14,729 nucleotides of DNA from DATHYU01 sp033722675 (GCA_033722675.1 JAWVYO010000059.1:1-14729); one strand, 5' to 3'. Counted from the first letter of the stretch, positions 6,045-13,665 are shown. Notes: a model not told the origin generated them from the sequence alone. Numbers and translations are program-made.

Positions 6045-6827
6045 ATGAGCGTCCTCGACGGCTTCACGACGGGGACCGTCACCTACGACGGACAGCCGAA
6101 GACGGTCCACCGTCGGGGCGACGGACCGGGAGTCGTGGTCGTGCACGAGATGCCCGGGATCACCCCGTCCGTCGCCGCCTTCGGTCGCCGGGTGGCCGAT
6201 CGGGGCTTCACGGTGGTGATGCCGTCGCTCTTCGGGACCGACGGTCGTGCGCCCTCGGGGGCGTATCTCGCCGCCACCGCGATCCGGGCGTGCGTCTCCC
6301 GCGAGTTCACCTGTTTCGCCACCGGACGCTCCAGCCCCGCGGCCCGATGGCTGAGGGCCCTCGCTGCGGACCTCCACGACGAACTCGGCGGCCCGGGCGT
6401 CGGGGCGGTGGGCATGTGTTTCACCGGCGGGTTCGCCCTGGCGATGATGGTGGAGGACGCCGTCGCGGCGCCGGTCCTCAGCCAACCCTCGCTCCCGCTG
6501 GCCGTCGGACGACGCCGGGCCCGCTCGGTGGGACTGTCCGACGACGAGATCCTCCGGGTGGCCGCCCGTGCGGAGGAGGGGTGTCCGGTCCTCGGCCTGC
6601 GCTTCACCGAGGATCGGGCGGTGCCCGCCGCCCGGTTCGAGGCGCTGCGCGAGATCCTCGGCGACGCCTTCGTGGCGGTGGAGATCGACTCGTCGCCGGG
6701 GAACCCGTGGGGGATCCCCCGGCGGGCGCACTCGGTGCTCACCGAGGACCTGGTCGACGAGCCCGGTCACCCGACCCGCGAGGCGCTCGAACGTGTCCTC
6801 GGGTTCTTCGAGGAGCGCCTCCGCTAA
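6045..6827 (+). CDS. Dienelactone hydrolase-family protein
   Basis: This 260-residue alpha/beta hydrolase has the dienelactone hydrolase signature. The nucleophile is Cys125 in GMCFTGG rather than Ser, and VVVHEMPGIT (31-40) carries the Glu35 that in this family holds the cysteine thiolate in check. Asp190 (RFTEDRAVP) and His229 (RRAHSVLT) complete the triad. It is therefore probably active on a lactone or ester, but no aromatic-degradation genes lie nearby, so muconate-pathway function is not supported. No signal peptide is seen. It starts ten bases after the sigma gene and could be co-transcribed with it, although a -10-like hexamer on the sigma stop suggests an independent leaderless transcript. 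Confidence 0.87.
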   Translation: MSVLDGFTTGTVTYDGQPKTVHRRGDGPGVVVVHEMPGITPSVAAFGRRVADRGFTVVMPSLFGTDGRAPSGAYLAATAIRACVSREFTCFATGRSSPAARWLRALAADLHDELGGPGVGAVGMCFTGGFALAMMVEDAVAAPVLSQPSLPLAVGRRRARSVGLSDDEILRVAARAEEGCPVLGLRFTEDRAVPAARFEALREILGDAFVAVEIDSSPGNPWGIPRRAHSVLTEDLVDEPGHPTREALERVLGFFEERLR

Positions 6828-6886
6828 CCGGAATCCGGCCTGCCCGAGCAGCCCTGGACGACCACGAACGCGATCCCGCCGCTACC

Positions 6887-6906
6887 ACGGATCGCCGTCG
6901 ATCCGT
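6887..6906. repeat. Perfect 8-bp inverted repeat between hydrolase and beta-glucosidase genes
   Basis: ACGGATCG (6887-6894) and CGATCCGT (6899-6906) are exact reverse complements around CCGT. The element is 60 bases past the upstream stop and 50 bases before the beta-glucosidase -10 hexamer. It could be a terminator stem (no T-run follows) or an operator dyad for a sugar-responsive regulator. The sequence alone does not decide. Confidence 0.5.
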
Positions 6907-6956
6907 CCGACCCGTGCGCCGGCCGCGCCCCGGGAGAGCGCACCCGCCGACCCTCC

Positions 6957-6962
6957 TAGGCT
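6957..6962 (+). promoter_or_regulatory. Candidate -10 (TAGGCT) for a leaderless beta-glucosidase mRNA
   Basis: TAGGCT lies seven bases before the ATG at 6970, and no purine-rich Shine-Dalgarno site is present. The same hexamer occurs on the minus strand before the PH-like gene (1765-1770). Confidence 0.55.
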
Positions 6963-6969
6963 GCGCGTC

Positions 6970-8310
6970 ATGAGCGACTTCGTGTGGGGGGTGGCCACCT
7001 CGGCCTATCAGATCGAGGGCTCGCCGCGCGCCGACGGCGCCGGCGAGTCGATCTGGGACCGGTTCGTCCAGGAACCGGGGCGGATCCTCCACGGCGACGA
7101 CGGCGTCGTCGCCTGTGACCACTACCGCCGGTTCCGCGAGGACGTGGCACTCATGGCCGACCTCGGCGTCGACGCCTATCGCTTCTCCGTCGCCTGGACC
7201 CGGGTCCTCCCCACCGGCACCGGCGCCGTCAACGACGCCGGGCTGGACTTCTACGATCGCCTCGTCGACGAGCTGCTCGACCACGGCATCACGCCGTACC
7301 CGACGCTCTACCACTGGGACCTGCCCCAGGTCCTCCAGGATCGGGGCGGATGGCTGGAGCGGTCCACCGCCGGGGCCTTCGCGGAGTACGCCGGCGTCGT
7401 CGCCGGGCGATTGGGCGACCGGGTCGGGACGTGGCTCACCCTCAACGAGCCCTGGGTCGCCGCCTTCGTCGGGCATCGCGACGGGGTGTTCGCCCCCGGC
7501 CTGCGCGACTTCGGCGCCGCCCTCGTCGCCGGTCACCATCTGCTCCTCGCCCACGGGTTGGCGGCGGAGGCCCTGCGGGACGCCTCGTCGGAAGCGCGGG
7601 TGGGGATCGCCCTCGACTGCCGTCCGGCCCGTCCGGCCTCCGACGACCCCGCCGACGTCGACGCCACCCGCCACTTCGACGGCTTCCGGAACCGGTGGTT
7701 CTTCGACCCCGTCTTCGGCCGCGGGTACCCCGCAGACATCGTCGAGGACTACGCCGCCGACGGACGCTGGGAGGGCTCGACCCCGCCGTTCGTCCGATCG
7801 GGCGACCTCGACACCATCGCCGCACCCCTCGACGTCCTCGGCATCAACTACTACACGAGCATCGAGGTGACCCCCGCCACGCGCGAGTCGGAGGAGACCG
7901 GCGTACCCGCCGGGACCGCACCCCCACCCGGGTACACCGAGATGGGGTGGCCGATCACCCCCGATGCCCTCACCGCCTTCCTCCGCCGCATCGACGCCGA
8001 CTACGGACCTCCGTCGATCCTCGTCACCGAGAACGGCGCCTCCTACGCGACCGGTCCCGACGCCGGGGGACGGATCCGCGACGAGCGGCGGATCGCCTAT
8101 CTCGACGCGCACGTCGCCGCCGTCGAGGAGGCACGGAGCTCCGGGGTCCCCGTCGACGGCTACTTCGTCTGGAGCCTGCTCGACAACTTCGAATGGGCGA
8201 GCGGCTACAGCCAGCGCTTCGGTCTCGTCTGGGTCGACCACGAGACCGGCGAGCGGGTCCCGAAGGACTCCTACGCCTGGTACCGGGATCGGATCGCCGC
8301 CCGACGGTGA
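6970..8310 (+). CDS. GH1 family beta-glucosidase/beta-glycosidase
   Basis: Glycoside hydrolase family 1 retaining enzymes release terminal beta-linked sugars. This 446-residue protein is full length for a bacterial GH1. It begins at the characteristic FVWGVATSAYQIEG (4-17, with sugar-binding Gln14) and has HWDLP (115-119), the acid/base Glu160 in TLNEPW, and GINYYTS (291-297). The nucleophile is Glu354 in VTENG, and the aglycone/glycone site WSLLDNFEWASGYSQRFGLV (401-420) includes Glu408 and Trp409. No signal peptide is present, so it is cytoplasmic and would act on imported disaccharides or glycosides. The frame remains open far upstream to 6568, but that part lies across the preceding gene and lacks GH1 similarity. 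The ATG at 6970 gives the normal GH1 N-terminus. No transporter or sugar regulator lies in the window. Confidence 0.95.
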   Translation: MSDFVWGVATSAYQIEGSPRADGAGESIWDRFVQEPGRILHGDDGVVACDHYRRFREDVALMADLGVDAYRFSVAWTRVLPTGTGAVNDAGLDFYDRLVDELLDHGITPYPTLYHWDLPQVLQDRGGWLERSTAGAFAEYAGVVAGRLGDRVGTWLTLNEPWVAAFVGHRDGVFAPGLRDFGAALVAGHHLLLAHGLAAEALRDASSEARVGIALDCRPARPASDDPADVDATRHFDGFRNRWFFDPVFGRGYPADIVEDYAADGRWEGSTPPFVRSGDLDTIAAPLDVLGINYYTSIEVTPATRESEETGVPAGTAPPPGYTEMGWPITPDALTAFLRRIDADYGPPSILVTENGASYATGPDAGGRIRDERRIAYLDAHVAAVEEARSSGVPVDGYFVWSLLDNFEWASGYSQRFGLVWVDHETGERVPKDSYAWYRDRIAARR

Positions 8311-8321
8311 CCGCTAGCGGT
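8310..8321. repeat. 12-bp perfect palindrome spanning two convergent stop codons
   Basis: ACCGCTAGCGGT reads the same on both strands. It includes the last base of the beta-glucosidase stop (TGA 8308-8310) and the whole stop of the convergent gene (TAG, read from 8316 to 8314). As RNA it could form ACCG/CGGT with a CTAG loop, a short stem for a bidirectional terminator. It has no T-tract. Confidence 0.5.
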
Positions 8322-9018
8322 ACTCGGGGTTGGGGAAGTCGTAGCGGCGGCCCGCCTGCCACCCCGACAGCTGGTTCCCGTGCGCCGGCACGCCGCCCGC
8401 GTCGGTGAGCATGCGGGCGAGGTGCATCAGGTTCCAGGTCATGAACGTGGTGTTGCGGTTCGTGAAGTCGTTCTCGGGCCCGCCCGAGCCCTCGTCGAGA
8501 TAGGACGGGCCGGGCCCGGCCTCGCCGATCCAGCCGGCGTCGGCCTGGGGCGGGATCGTGTAGCCGACGTGCTGGAGGGAGTAGAGGACGTTCATCGCCA
8601 CGTGCTTGATGCCGTCCTCGTTCCCCGTGACGAGGCAACCGCCGACCTTCCCGTAGAAGGCGTACTGCCCGTCGTCGTTGAGCTCCCCCGAGTGGGCGTA
8701 GAGGCGCTCGACGACGCGGGTGCACACCGACGACTTGTCCCCGAGCCAGATGGGGGTGCCGAGGACCAGGATGTGGGCGTCGCGCACCAGCTCGTACACC
8801 TCGGGCCAGCCGTCCGTCTCGAAGCCGTGGTCGGTCATGTCGGGCCACACACCGGGAGCGATGTCGTGGTCGACGGCCCGGACGTGGCGAACGGAGACAC
8901 CGTTCGCCTCCCTGATCGCCGCCGACACGTCGATCAGGCCCCGGGTGTGGGAGAGCTGCGGAGCGGGCTTCAGCGTGCAGTTGATGAACAGCGCCTGCAG
9001 GTCCGAGTAGTCCGTCAT
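8314..9018 (-). CDS. Flavodoxin-like NAD(P)H-dependent oxidoreductase (FMN reductase family)
   Basis: This 234-residue protein has a flavodoxin-like fold. The first strand and phosphate loop LFINCTLKPAPQLSHTRGL lie at 10-28. VLGTPIWLGDKSS (85-97) is the second FMN loop seen in NADPH-dependent FMN reductases and flavodoxin-family oxidoreductases, and FYGKVGGCLVTGNEDG (121-136) is the next strand with its flavin-contacting loop. The C-terminal 80 residues (DAGWIGEAGPGPSYLDEG and onward) form a Gly/Pro-rich extension found in one subgroup. The partner substrate is unknown; quinone or flavin reduction is plausible. The ATG at 9018 is supported by GGAGG four bases upstream and by the fold starting soon after; the frame is open further to 9093 without support. 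It converges with the beta-glucosidase with a three-base gap and diverges from the antiporter. Confidence 0.88.
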   Translation of the reverse strand: MTDYSDLQALFINCTLKPAPQLSHTRGLIDVSAAIREANGVSVRHVRAVDHDIAPGVWPDMTDHGFETDGWPEVYELVRDAHILVLGTPIWLGDKSSVCTRVVERLYAHSGELNDDGQYAFYGKVGGCLVTGNEDGIKHVAMNVLYSLQHVGYTIPPQADAGWIGEAGPGPSYLDEGSGGPENDFTNRNTTFMTWNLMHLARMLTDAGGVPAHGNQLSGWQAGRRYDFPNPEYR

Positions 9019-9040
9019 TCGGCCTCCGGTCGGGTGCTGG

Positions 9041-9048
9041 GATACTAC
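9041..9048. promoter_or_regulatory. Overlapping divergent -10 elements between oxidoreductase and antiporter genes
   Basis: The 50-base divergent gap has one A/T-rich patch. On the minus strand it reads TAGTAT (9047-9042), a full TANNNT, giving a short leader that includes GGAGG before the ATG at 9018. On the plus strand it reads GATACT (9041-9046), an imperfect -10, 22 bases before the ATG at 9069. Both genes may share one symmetrical promoter core. Confidence 0.5.
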
Positions 9049-9058
9049 GGGTCCGATC

Positions 9059-9067
9059 CGGGAGGGG
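9059..9067 (+). promoter_or_regulatory. Shine-Dalgarno site (GGGAGGGG core) of the antiporter gene
   Basis: The run GGGAGGGGC ends immediately before the ATG at 9069. Its GGGAGG part (9059-9064) has a four-base spacer, which is tight but usable. Confidence 0.5.
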
Positions 9068-9068
9068 C

Positions 9069-10322
9069 ATGAGCGAGTTCGCAGGCATCGCAACCGTCGC
9101 CGGCGTGCTCGTGGCCTACGGGCTCGTCTCGCGCCGCCTGGCGACCACCCCCGTATCCGGACCGATGATCTTCGTCGCCGCCGGGGTGCTGCTGGGCCCG
9201 AGCGCCCTCGACGTCGTCGACGTGCGCGTCGAGAGCGGGGCCCTGCGCACGGTCGCCGAGGCGACCCTGGTGCTCGTCCTCTACACCGACGCGATCCGCG
9301 TCGACCTCCGGCGCATGCGCGACCAGGCGCAGCTCCCGGTCCGGCTCCTGGGGGTGGGATTGCCGCTCACGATCGCCGCGGGCGCGGGGACGGCGGCGAT
9401 CCTGTTCACCGACCTGGACGTCTGGGAGGCGGCACTCGTGGCGGCCGTGCTCTCCCCCACCGACGCGGCCCTCGGCCAGGCCGTCGTCACGAGCGAACGC
9501 GTCCCGGCTCGCGTCCGGCAGGCGATCAATGTCGAGAGCGGGCTCAACGACGGCCTCATGGTCCCGGTGGTGACCGTCCTCCTCGCCCTCGCCGGCGCCG
9601 GGATGTCCCTCGCCGGACCCGCGTCGTGGGCGGGCTTCGCCGGGCACCAGATCGGCCTGGGCCTCCTCGTCGGCGCCGCCACCGGGCTCGCGGGCGGATG
9701 GGTGCTGGACCGGGCGGTCGGCGCCGGGTGGGTGGACGGTGCGTTTCGCCAGCTCGCCACGCTGGGGATCGGCGTCGGCGCGTTCGCGGTCGCCGAGCTC
9801 GCCGGGGGCAACGGCTTCGTGGCCGCCTTCGTCGCCGGGATCGGGTTCGCCACCGCCGCCCGGGACCACTGCGAGCACGCCCACGACTTCTCCGAAGACG
9901 AGGCCCATCTGCTGGCCATGCTCACCTTCCTCTTCTTCGGGGCCGCCATGGTCGGCCCGTACCTGGACGATCTCGACTGGCGCATCGGGATCTACGCGGT
10001 CCTCAGCCTCACCGCCATCCGTATGGTCCCGGTCGCCCTCGCCCTCGCGAGATCGGGTCTCCGCCTGCCGACCATCGGATTCATCGCCTGGTTCGGCCCC
10101 CGCGGCATCGCGTCCGTCCTCTTCGTCCTGTTCGTGATCGAGGAGGCCGCCCTCCCCGGCGCCGAGACGATCATCGCCACCGTGTCGTGGACGGTCCTGC
10201 TGAGCGTGGTGGCCCATGGCGCCACCGCGTACCCCTTCGCCGAGCGGTACGGACGGTGGATCGAGAGGTCCGAGACGCCGCGCGAGGACGAGGACGTGGC
10301 GATCATGCCGATCCGTCGCTGA
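9069..10322 (+). CDS. CPA1-family sodium (or potassium)/proton antiporter
   Basis: This 417-residue membrane protein has about 12-13 hydrophobic segments spread over residues 5-390 and a short charged cytoplasmic tail, as in NhaP-type cation/proton antiporters. The transport-site motifs are intact: SPTDAALGQAVV (129-140, Thr131-Asp132) and VESGLNDG (155-162, Asn160-Asp161). This is the paired TD/ND arrangement that defines CPA1 exchangers and places the ion-binding Asp at 161. WFGPRGIASVLF (341-352) is the conserved Arg-containing helix. It exchanges Na+ or K+ for protons for pH and salt homeostasis; ion preference cannot be read. No regulatory TrkA or CBS domain is attached. It ends 24 bases before the ATP-grasp gene, which has its own -10-like element. 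Confidence 0.92.
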   Translation: MSEFAGIATVAGVLVAYGLVSRRLATTPVSGPMIFVAAGVLLGPSALDVVDVRVESGALRTVAEATLVLVLYTDAIRVDLRRMRDQAQLPVRLLGVGLPLTIAAGAGTAAILFTDLDVWEAALVAAVLSPTDAALGQAVVTSERVPARVRQAINVESGLNDGLMVPVVTVLLALAGAGMSLAGPASWAGFAGHQIGLGLLVGAATGLAGGWVLDRAVGAGWVDGAFRQLATLGIGVGAFAVAELAGGNGFVAAFVAGIGFATAARDHCEHAHDFSEDEAHLLAMLTFLFFGAAMVGPYLDDLDWRIGIYAVLSLTAIRMVPVALALARSGLRLPTIGFIAWFGPRGIASVLFVLFVIEEAALPGAETIIATVSWTVLLSVVAHGATAYPFAERYGRWIERSETPREDEDVAIMPIRR

Positions 10323-10334
10323 CACCGACCTCCC

Positions 10335-10340
10335 TACACT
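10335..10340 (+). promoter_or_regulatory. Candidate -10 (TACACT) for a leaderless ATP-grasp/alpha-E/transglutaminase operon mRNA
   Basis: TACACT fits TANNNT and is exactly six bases before the GTG at 10347. No Shine-Dalgarno site is present. This would make the three-gene unit independent of the antiporter. No -35 is recognisable. Confidence 0.55.
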
Positions 10341-10346
10341 CGCCGC

Positions 10347-11771
10347 GTGCCGGACTTCGACGAAGCCACCACCGCCGCGGCGGCGCCCCGCGACCACTAC
10401 CGGGACCTGCTGGCGCGACTCGACCAGGTCGGCGGCGACGAACTCGCCGATCGGGCCCGCCTCCTCGACTCGATCTTCCGATCCCTCGGCATCACCTTCG
10501 CCGTGTACGACGACGAGCGCGGGGCCGAGCGCACCTGGCCGATGGATCTCGTCCCGCGCATCATCCCCGCCGACGAGTGGCGCCACCTCGAGGCGGGACT
10601 GGTCCAGCGGGTGACGGCGCTCAACCGATTCCTCGACGACCTCTACGTCGGCGACCAGGCGGCCCTGCACGACGGCGTCGTGCCGCGCTGGCTCGTCGAG
10701 TCGGCCGACGGCTACAGCCGCGAGGCGTACGGGATCCCCGCTCCGGCCGGGGCCCGATGCGTCGTCGCCGGCATCGACATCGTCCGTGACGGCGAGGGGA
10801 CGTACCGCGTGCTCGAGGACAACCTCCGGGTTCCCTCCGGCATCTCCTACGTCCTCGAGAACCGGGTGGCGATGACGCGGGTGCTGCCCGTGGCCTTCGC
10901 CCGCCATCGCGTCCGGCCCGTCAACCACTACGGGTCCGCCCTGCTGCGGGCCCTGCGGGCCGCGGCGCCCCCCGCCTCGGGCGAGCCCACCGTCGTCGTC
11001 CTCACGCCGGGCACCGCGAACTCGGCGTACTTCGAACACGCCTTCCTGGCTCGCCAGATGGGCGTCGAACTCGTCGAGGGACGGGACCTCACCGTCGAGG
11101 ACCACGTCGTGTACATGCGCACCACCCGCGGGCTGGAACGGGTGGACGTCGTCTACCGGCGGGTCGGCGACGAGTTCCTGGACCCCGCCGTCTTCCGGTC
11201 CGACAGCCTGCTCGGCGTGCCCGGCATCGTCTCGGCGGCGCGGGCGGGCAACGTCACCCTCGCCAACGCCCTCGGGAACGGCGCCGCGGACGACAAGGGC
11301 ATCTACCCCTTCGTCCCCGACCTCATCGAGTACTACCTCGGAGCCGAACCGATCCTCCCGAACGTCACGACGTACCTCCCGTGGGAGGCCGACCAGCTCG
11401 AGACGGTCCTCGACCGGCTCGACCAGCTCGTCGTCAAGCCCGTCGCCGAGGCGGGCGGCTACGGGATCGTGATCGGCCACGAGGCCTCCGACGAGGAGCT
11501 CGGACGTGTCGCCGAGGCGCTCCGGGCCGACCCCCGGGGCTACATCGCCCAGGAGGTCGTCCGGCTGTCCACCCATCCGACGCTCGTCGACGGCGAGCTC
11601 CGGCCGCGCCACATCGACCTCCGCCCCTTCGTGCTGTCGAGTCCCGCCGGAGTCGAGGTCATCCCGGGCGGGCTCACCCGCGTCGCCCTGCCCGAGGGCT
11701 CCCTGATCGTGAACTCGTCGCGCGGCGGCGGATCGAAGGACACCTGGGTGCTCGCGGGAGACGGGGCCTGA
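10347..11771 (+). CDS. Circularly permuted ATP-grasp type 2 family protein
   Basis: This 474-residue protein matches the circularly permuted ATP-grasp family (older name DUF404/407). Recognisable blocks are RVLEDNLRVPSGISYVLENR (154-173), VVYRRVGDEFLDP (268-280) and ANALGNGAADDKGIYPFVP (306-324). LVVKPVAEAGGYGIVIG (361-377) holds the nucleotide-binding Lys and Gly-rich loop, DLRPFV (424-429) has the metal-binding acidic residue, and SSRGGGSKDTWVL (457-469) closes the protein. ATP-grasp enzymes activate a carboxylate as acyl-phosphate for attack by an amine, so an amide or peptide ligase is the expected chemistry; the substrate is unknown. The GTG start has a leaderless-type promoter. The stop TGA overlaps the ATG of the alpha-E gene by one base, showing translational coupling. 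Confidence 0.93.
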   Translation: MPDFDEATTAAAAPRDHYRDLLARLDQVGGDELADRARLLDSIFRSLGITFAVYDDERGAERTWPMDLVPRIIPADEWRHLEAGLVQRVTALNRFLDDLYVGDQAALHDGVVPRWLVESADGYSREAYGIPAPAGARCVVAGIDIVRDGEGTYRVLEDNLRVPSGISYVLENRVAMTRVLPVAFARHRVRPVNHYGSALLRALRAAAPPASGEPTVVVLTPGTANSAYFEHAFLARQMGVELVEGRDLTVEDHVVYMRTTRGLERVDVVYRRVGDEFLDPAVFRSDSLLGVPGIVSAARAGNVTLANALGNGAADDKGIYPFVPDLIEYYLGAEPILPNVTTYLPWEADQLETVLDRLDQLVVKPVAEAGGYGIVIGHEASDEELGRVAEALRADPRGYIAQEVVRLSTHPTLVDGELRPRHIDLRPFVLSSPAGVEVIPGGLTRVALPEGSLIVNSSRGGGSKDTWVLAGDGA

Positions 11772-12721
11772 TGCTCTCCCGTCATGCCGAGCACCTGTTC
11801 TGGATCGGCCGCTACGTCGAACGCGCCGAGGACACGGCACGAATGCTCGACGTGACCTACCACACCCTCCTCGAGTCGCCCCCCTCCGAGGAGGGCCCGG
11901 CCTGGCGCGAGCTCCTCGAGGTCCTCCACCTCCACGAGGTGTTCGACGACGAGCCGACGGCTGCCGCGGTGAGCCGGTATCTCGTCCTCGACCCGGCGAA
12001 CCCGGGATCGGTGGTGTCGGCCGTGGACCGCGCCCGCACCAACGCCCAGGCGGTGCGCGACCGGATCTCCACCGAGATGTGGGAGGCGATCAACGCCTTC
12101 TTCCTGGAGTTGCAGGAGATGGACCTCGGCACCGCCCTCGACCGACGGCCCTACGAGGTGTTCCGCACCATCAAGAACCGGTGCCAGGCGATCAACGGGG
12201 TGTCGGCCCAGACGATGCCCCGCGACGACGGCTACCGCTTCTCCGTCCTCGGGCTCATGCTGGAACGCGCCGAGATGACCTGCCGCCTCCTGGCGGTCCG
12301 GTACGCCCGGCTCACCCGGGGGTCACAGCCCATGTGGTTCCACGCGTGGGTGGCGGTCCTCAAGTCCGTGTCCGCCTTCGAGGCGTACCTCAAGGAGCAC
12401 GAGGCCGCCCTCGAGCCGACCCGGGTGCTCGAGTTCCTGCTGCTGTCGACGACCTTCCCGAGGAGCGTCCTCTACTGCCTGCGGGTGGCCGAGACCCAGC
12501 TGGGCGGGCTCACGCCCGGGACACGGAGCACGGCGCAGCGGCTGCTGGGTCGGGTGCGCGCCCGCTGCGAGTTCGCCGACGTCGACGAGATCCTCGACAG
12601 CGGGCTCGACCAGTTCCTCGAGGAGCTCCAACAGGACATCTACGACGTCGCCGAGGCCGTGGACGCCCACTTCTTCCGCTCCGGGACGGACCTCGACCTC
12701 CGCTCGATCGAGTCGACCTGA
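11771..12721 (+). CDS. Alpha-E domain protein (DUF403)
   Basis: This 316-residue, almost wholly alpha-helical protein opens with MLSRHAEHLFWIGRYVERAE (1-20), the signature start of the alpha-E family. It also has the mid-protein block PRSVLYCLRVAE (about 233-244). The biochemical role is not established; the family is nearly always encoded beside a circularly permuted ATP-grasp protein and is thought to act with it, possibly as an accessory or regulatory partner. The start is fixed by TGATG: the A of the upstream stop is the first base of this ATG. Its own stop overlaps the next start in the same way, so all three genes are coupled. The frame is open upstream inside the ATP-grasp gene, but that part lacks family similarity. 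Confidence 0.93.
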   Translation: MLSRHAEHLFWIGRYVERAEDTARMLDVTYHTLLESPPSEEGPAWRELLEVLHLHEVFDDEPTAAAVSRYLVLDPANPGSVVSAVDRARTNAQAVRDRISTEMWEAINAFFLELQEMDLGTALDRRPYEVFRTIKNRCQAINGVSAQTMPRDDGYRFSVLGLMLERAEMTCRLLAVRYARLTRGSQPMWFHAWVAVLKSVSAFEAYLKEHEAALEPTRVLEFLLLSTTFPRSVLYCLRVAETQLGGLTPGTRSTAQRLLGRVRARCEFADVDEILDSGLDQFLEELQQDIYDVAEAVDAHFFRSGTDLDLRSIEST

Positions 12722-13629
12722 TGCGTCTCGAGATCCGCTACGTCAACCGGTTCGTGTACCCGACCCCCGCCCGGGAGTCGCACAACGTGCTGCGCGCCTG
12801 CCCGGCCGACGACGGCACCCAGCGCCTCCTCGACTTCGACCTCTCCATCGACCCGACGGCCCGGGTGCTGACCTACGTCGACTCCTGGGGAACCCGCGTG
12901 GACGCGTTCGGCATCCGGGCGCCGCACGAGCGACTCCTCGTCACCGCCGAGGCCGTCGTCGAGACGTCGGCGCGTCCGGCTGCGCCGCGCGGCGTCGCCG
13001 GGCGGTCCGACTACGCCGATCCCGAGATCCGGCTCGACCTCGGCCAGTACCTGCGCCGGACCGGTCACACCGCCTGGGACTCGGCCATCGAGACCTTCGC
13101 CCGGGACGTCTGCGAGGGCATCGACGACGCGACCGACGCGGTGGCCGCGCTGGACGGCGCCGTACGGGACGCCATGACCTACACGCCCGGGGCGACCGAG
13201 GTCGGAGTCGACATCACGAACGTCTGGGCGACCCGCCAGGGCGTGTGCCAGGACTTCGCCCACCTCGCCATCGCCATGTACCGCAGCCTCGGCATCCCGG
13301 CGCGCTACGTCTCCGGTTACATCTACGCCTCCGACCTGTCTGGCGGCGACCTGCCCGACCAGGCCGAGGTCGAGATCGAGACCCACGCGTGGGTGGAGGT
13401 GCTCGTGCCCGGGTTCGGGTGGTGGGGACTCGACCCCACGAACCCCCAGGACGTCGGCGAGCGCCACGTCAAGATCGGCCACGGCCGCGACTACGACGAC
13501 GTCATGCCGTTGCGCGGCGTCTACCACGGCCCCTCCGAGCACACGCTGTCGGTGGGGGTCCAGATCTCGCGTGAGGGCCTCACCCGTCGCGAGCTGGACC
13601 GAATGCAGCAGGCCCAGGCCCAGCAGTGA
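12721..13629 (+). CDS. Bacterial transglutaminase-like cysteine peptidase/amidase
   Basis: This 302-residue protein has two parts. The N-terminal domain (1-80, MRLEIRYVNRFVYPTPARES) is the beta-rich bacterial transglutaminase N-domain. The transglutaminase core (about 140-245) has Cys176 in RQGVCQDFAH, His222 in THAWVEV and Asp238 in WGLDPTNP, so the papain-like triad is complete. Proteins of this type usually hydrolyse or transfer amide bonds rather than crosslink glutamines. There is no signal peptide, so it acts in the cytoplasm with its operon partners. It could cleave, process or amidate whatever the ATP-grasp protein makes. The ATG at 12721 overlaps the alpha-E stop by one base. The frame is open upstream to 12079, but only by chance within the alpha-E gene. 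Confidence 0.93.
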   Translation: MRLEIRYVNRFVYPTPARESHNVLRACPADDGTQRLLDFDLSIDPTARVLTYVDSWGTRVDAFGIRAPHERLLVTAEAVVETSARPAAPRGVAGRSDYADPEIRLDLGQYLRRTGHTAWDSAIETFARDVCEGIDDATDAVAALDGAVRDAMTYTPGATEVGVDITNVWATRQGVCQDFAHLAIAMYRSLGIPARYVSGYIYASDLSGGDLPDQAEVEIETHAWVEVLVPGFGWWGLDPTNPQDVGERHVKIGHGRDYDDVMPLRGVYHGPSEHTLSVGVQISREGLTRRELDRMQQAQAQQ

Positions 13630-13634
13630 CACCC

Positions 13635-13649
13635 GGCCCGCGGCGGGCC
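13635..13649 (+). terminator. GC hairpin between the trio and the GTPase gene
   Basis: GGCCCG (13635-13640) pairs with CGGGCC (13644-13649) around CGG, six bases after the transglutaminase stop. It could be an attenuating or weak terminator. There is no T-tract, and no -10-like hexamer follows before the GTPase start, so some read-through into the GTPase is likely. Confidence 0.4.
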
Positions 13650-13665
13650 ATCATGGGGGGCGGCC

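Noticed and set aside
6045..6827. Assignment of the dienelactone hydrolase-like gene to aromatic degradation
   Set aside because: No ring-cleavage or muconate-pathway genes are in the window; the family covers many substrates.
6739..8241. 500-codon minus-strand open frame opposite the GH1 gene
   Set aside because: The GH1 gene is complete with both catalytic Glu residues; the reverse frame is compositional.
10319..10324. CTGACA as a -35 box for the ATP-grasp operon
   Set aside because: It lies only ten bases from the TACACT hexamer, too close for a -35/-10 pair.
9045..11840. 931-codon minus-strand open frame opposite the antiporter and ATP-grasp genes
   Set aside because: Both forward genes are intact by motif. 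The antisense protein is Gly/Asp/Arg/Glu-rich with no domain, as expected for the complement of GC-rich codons.
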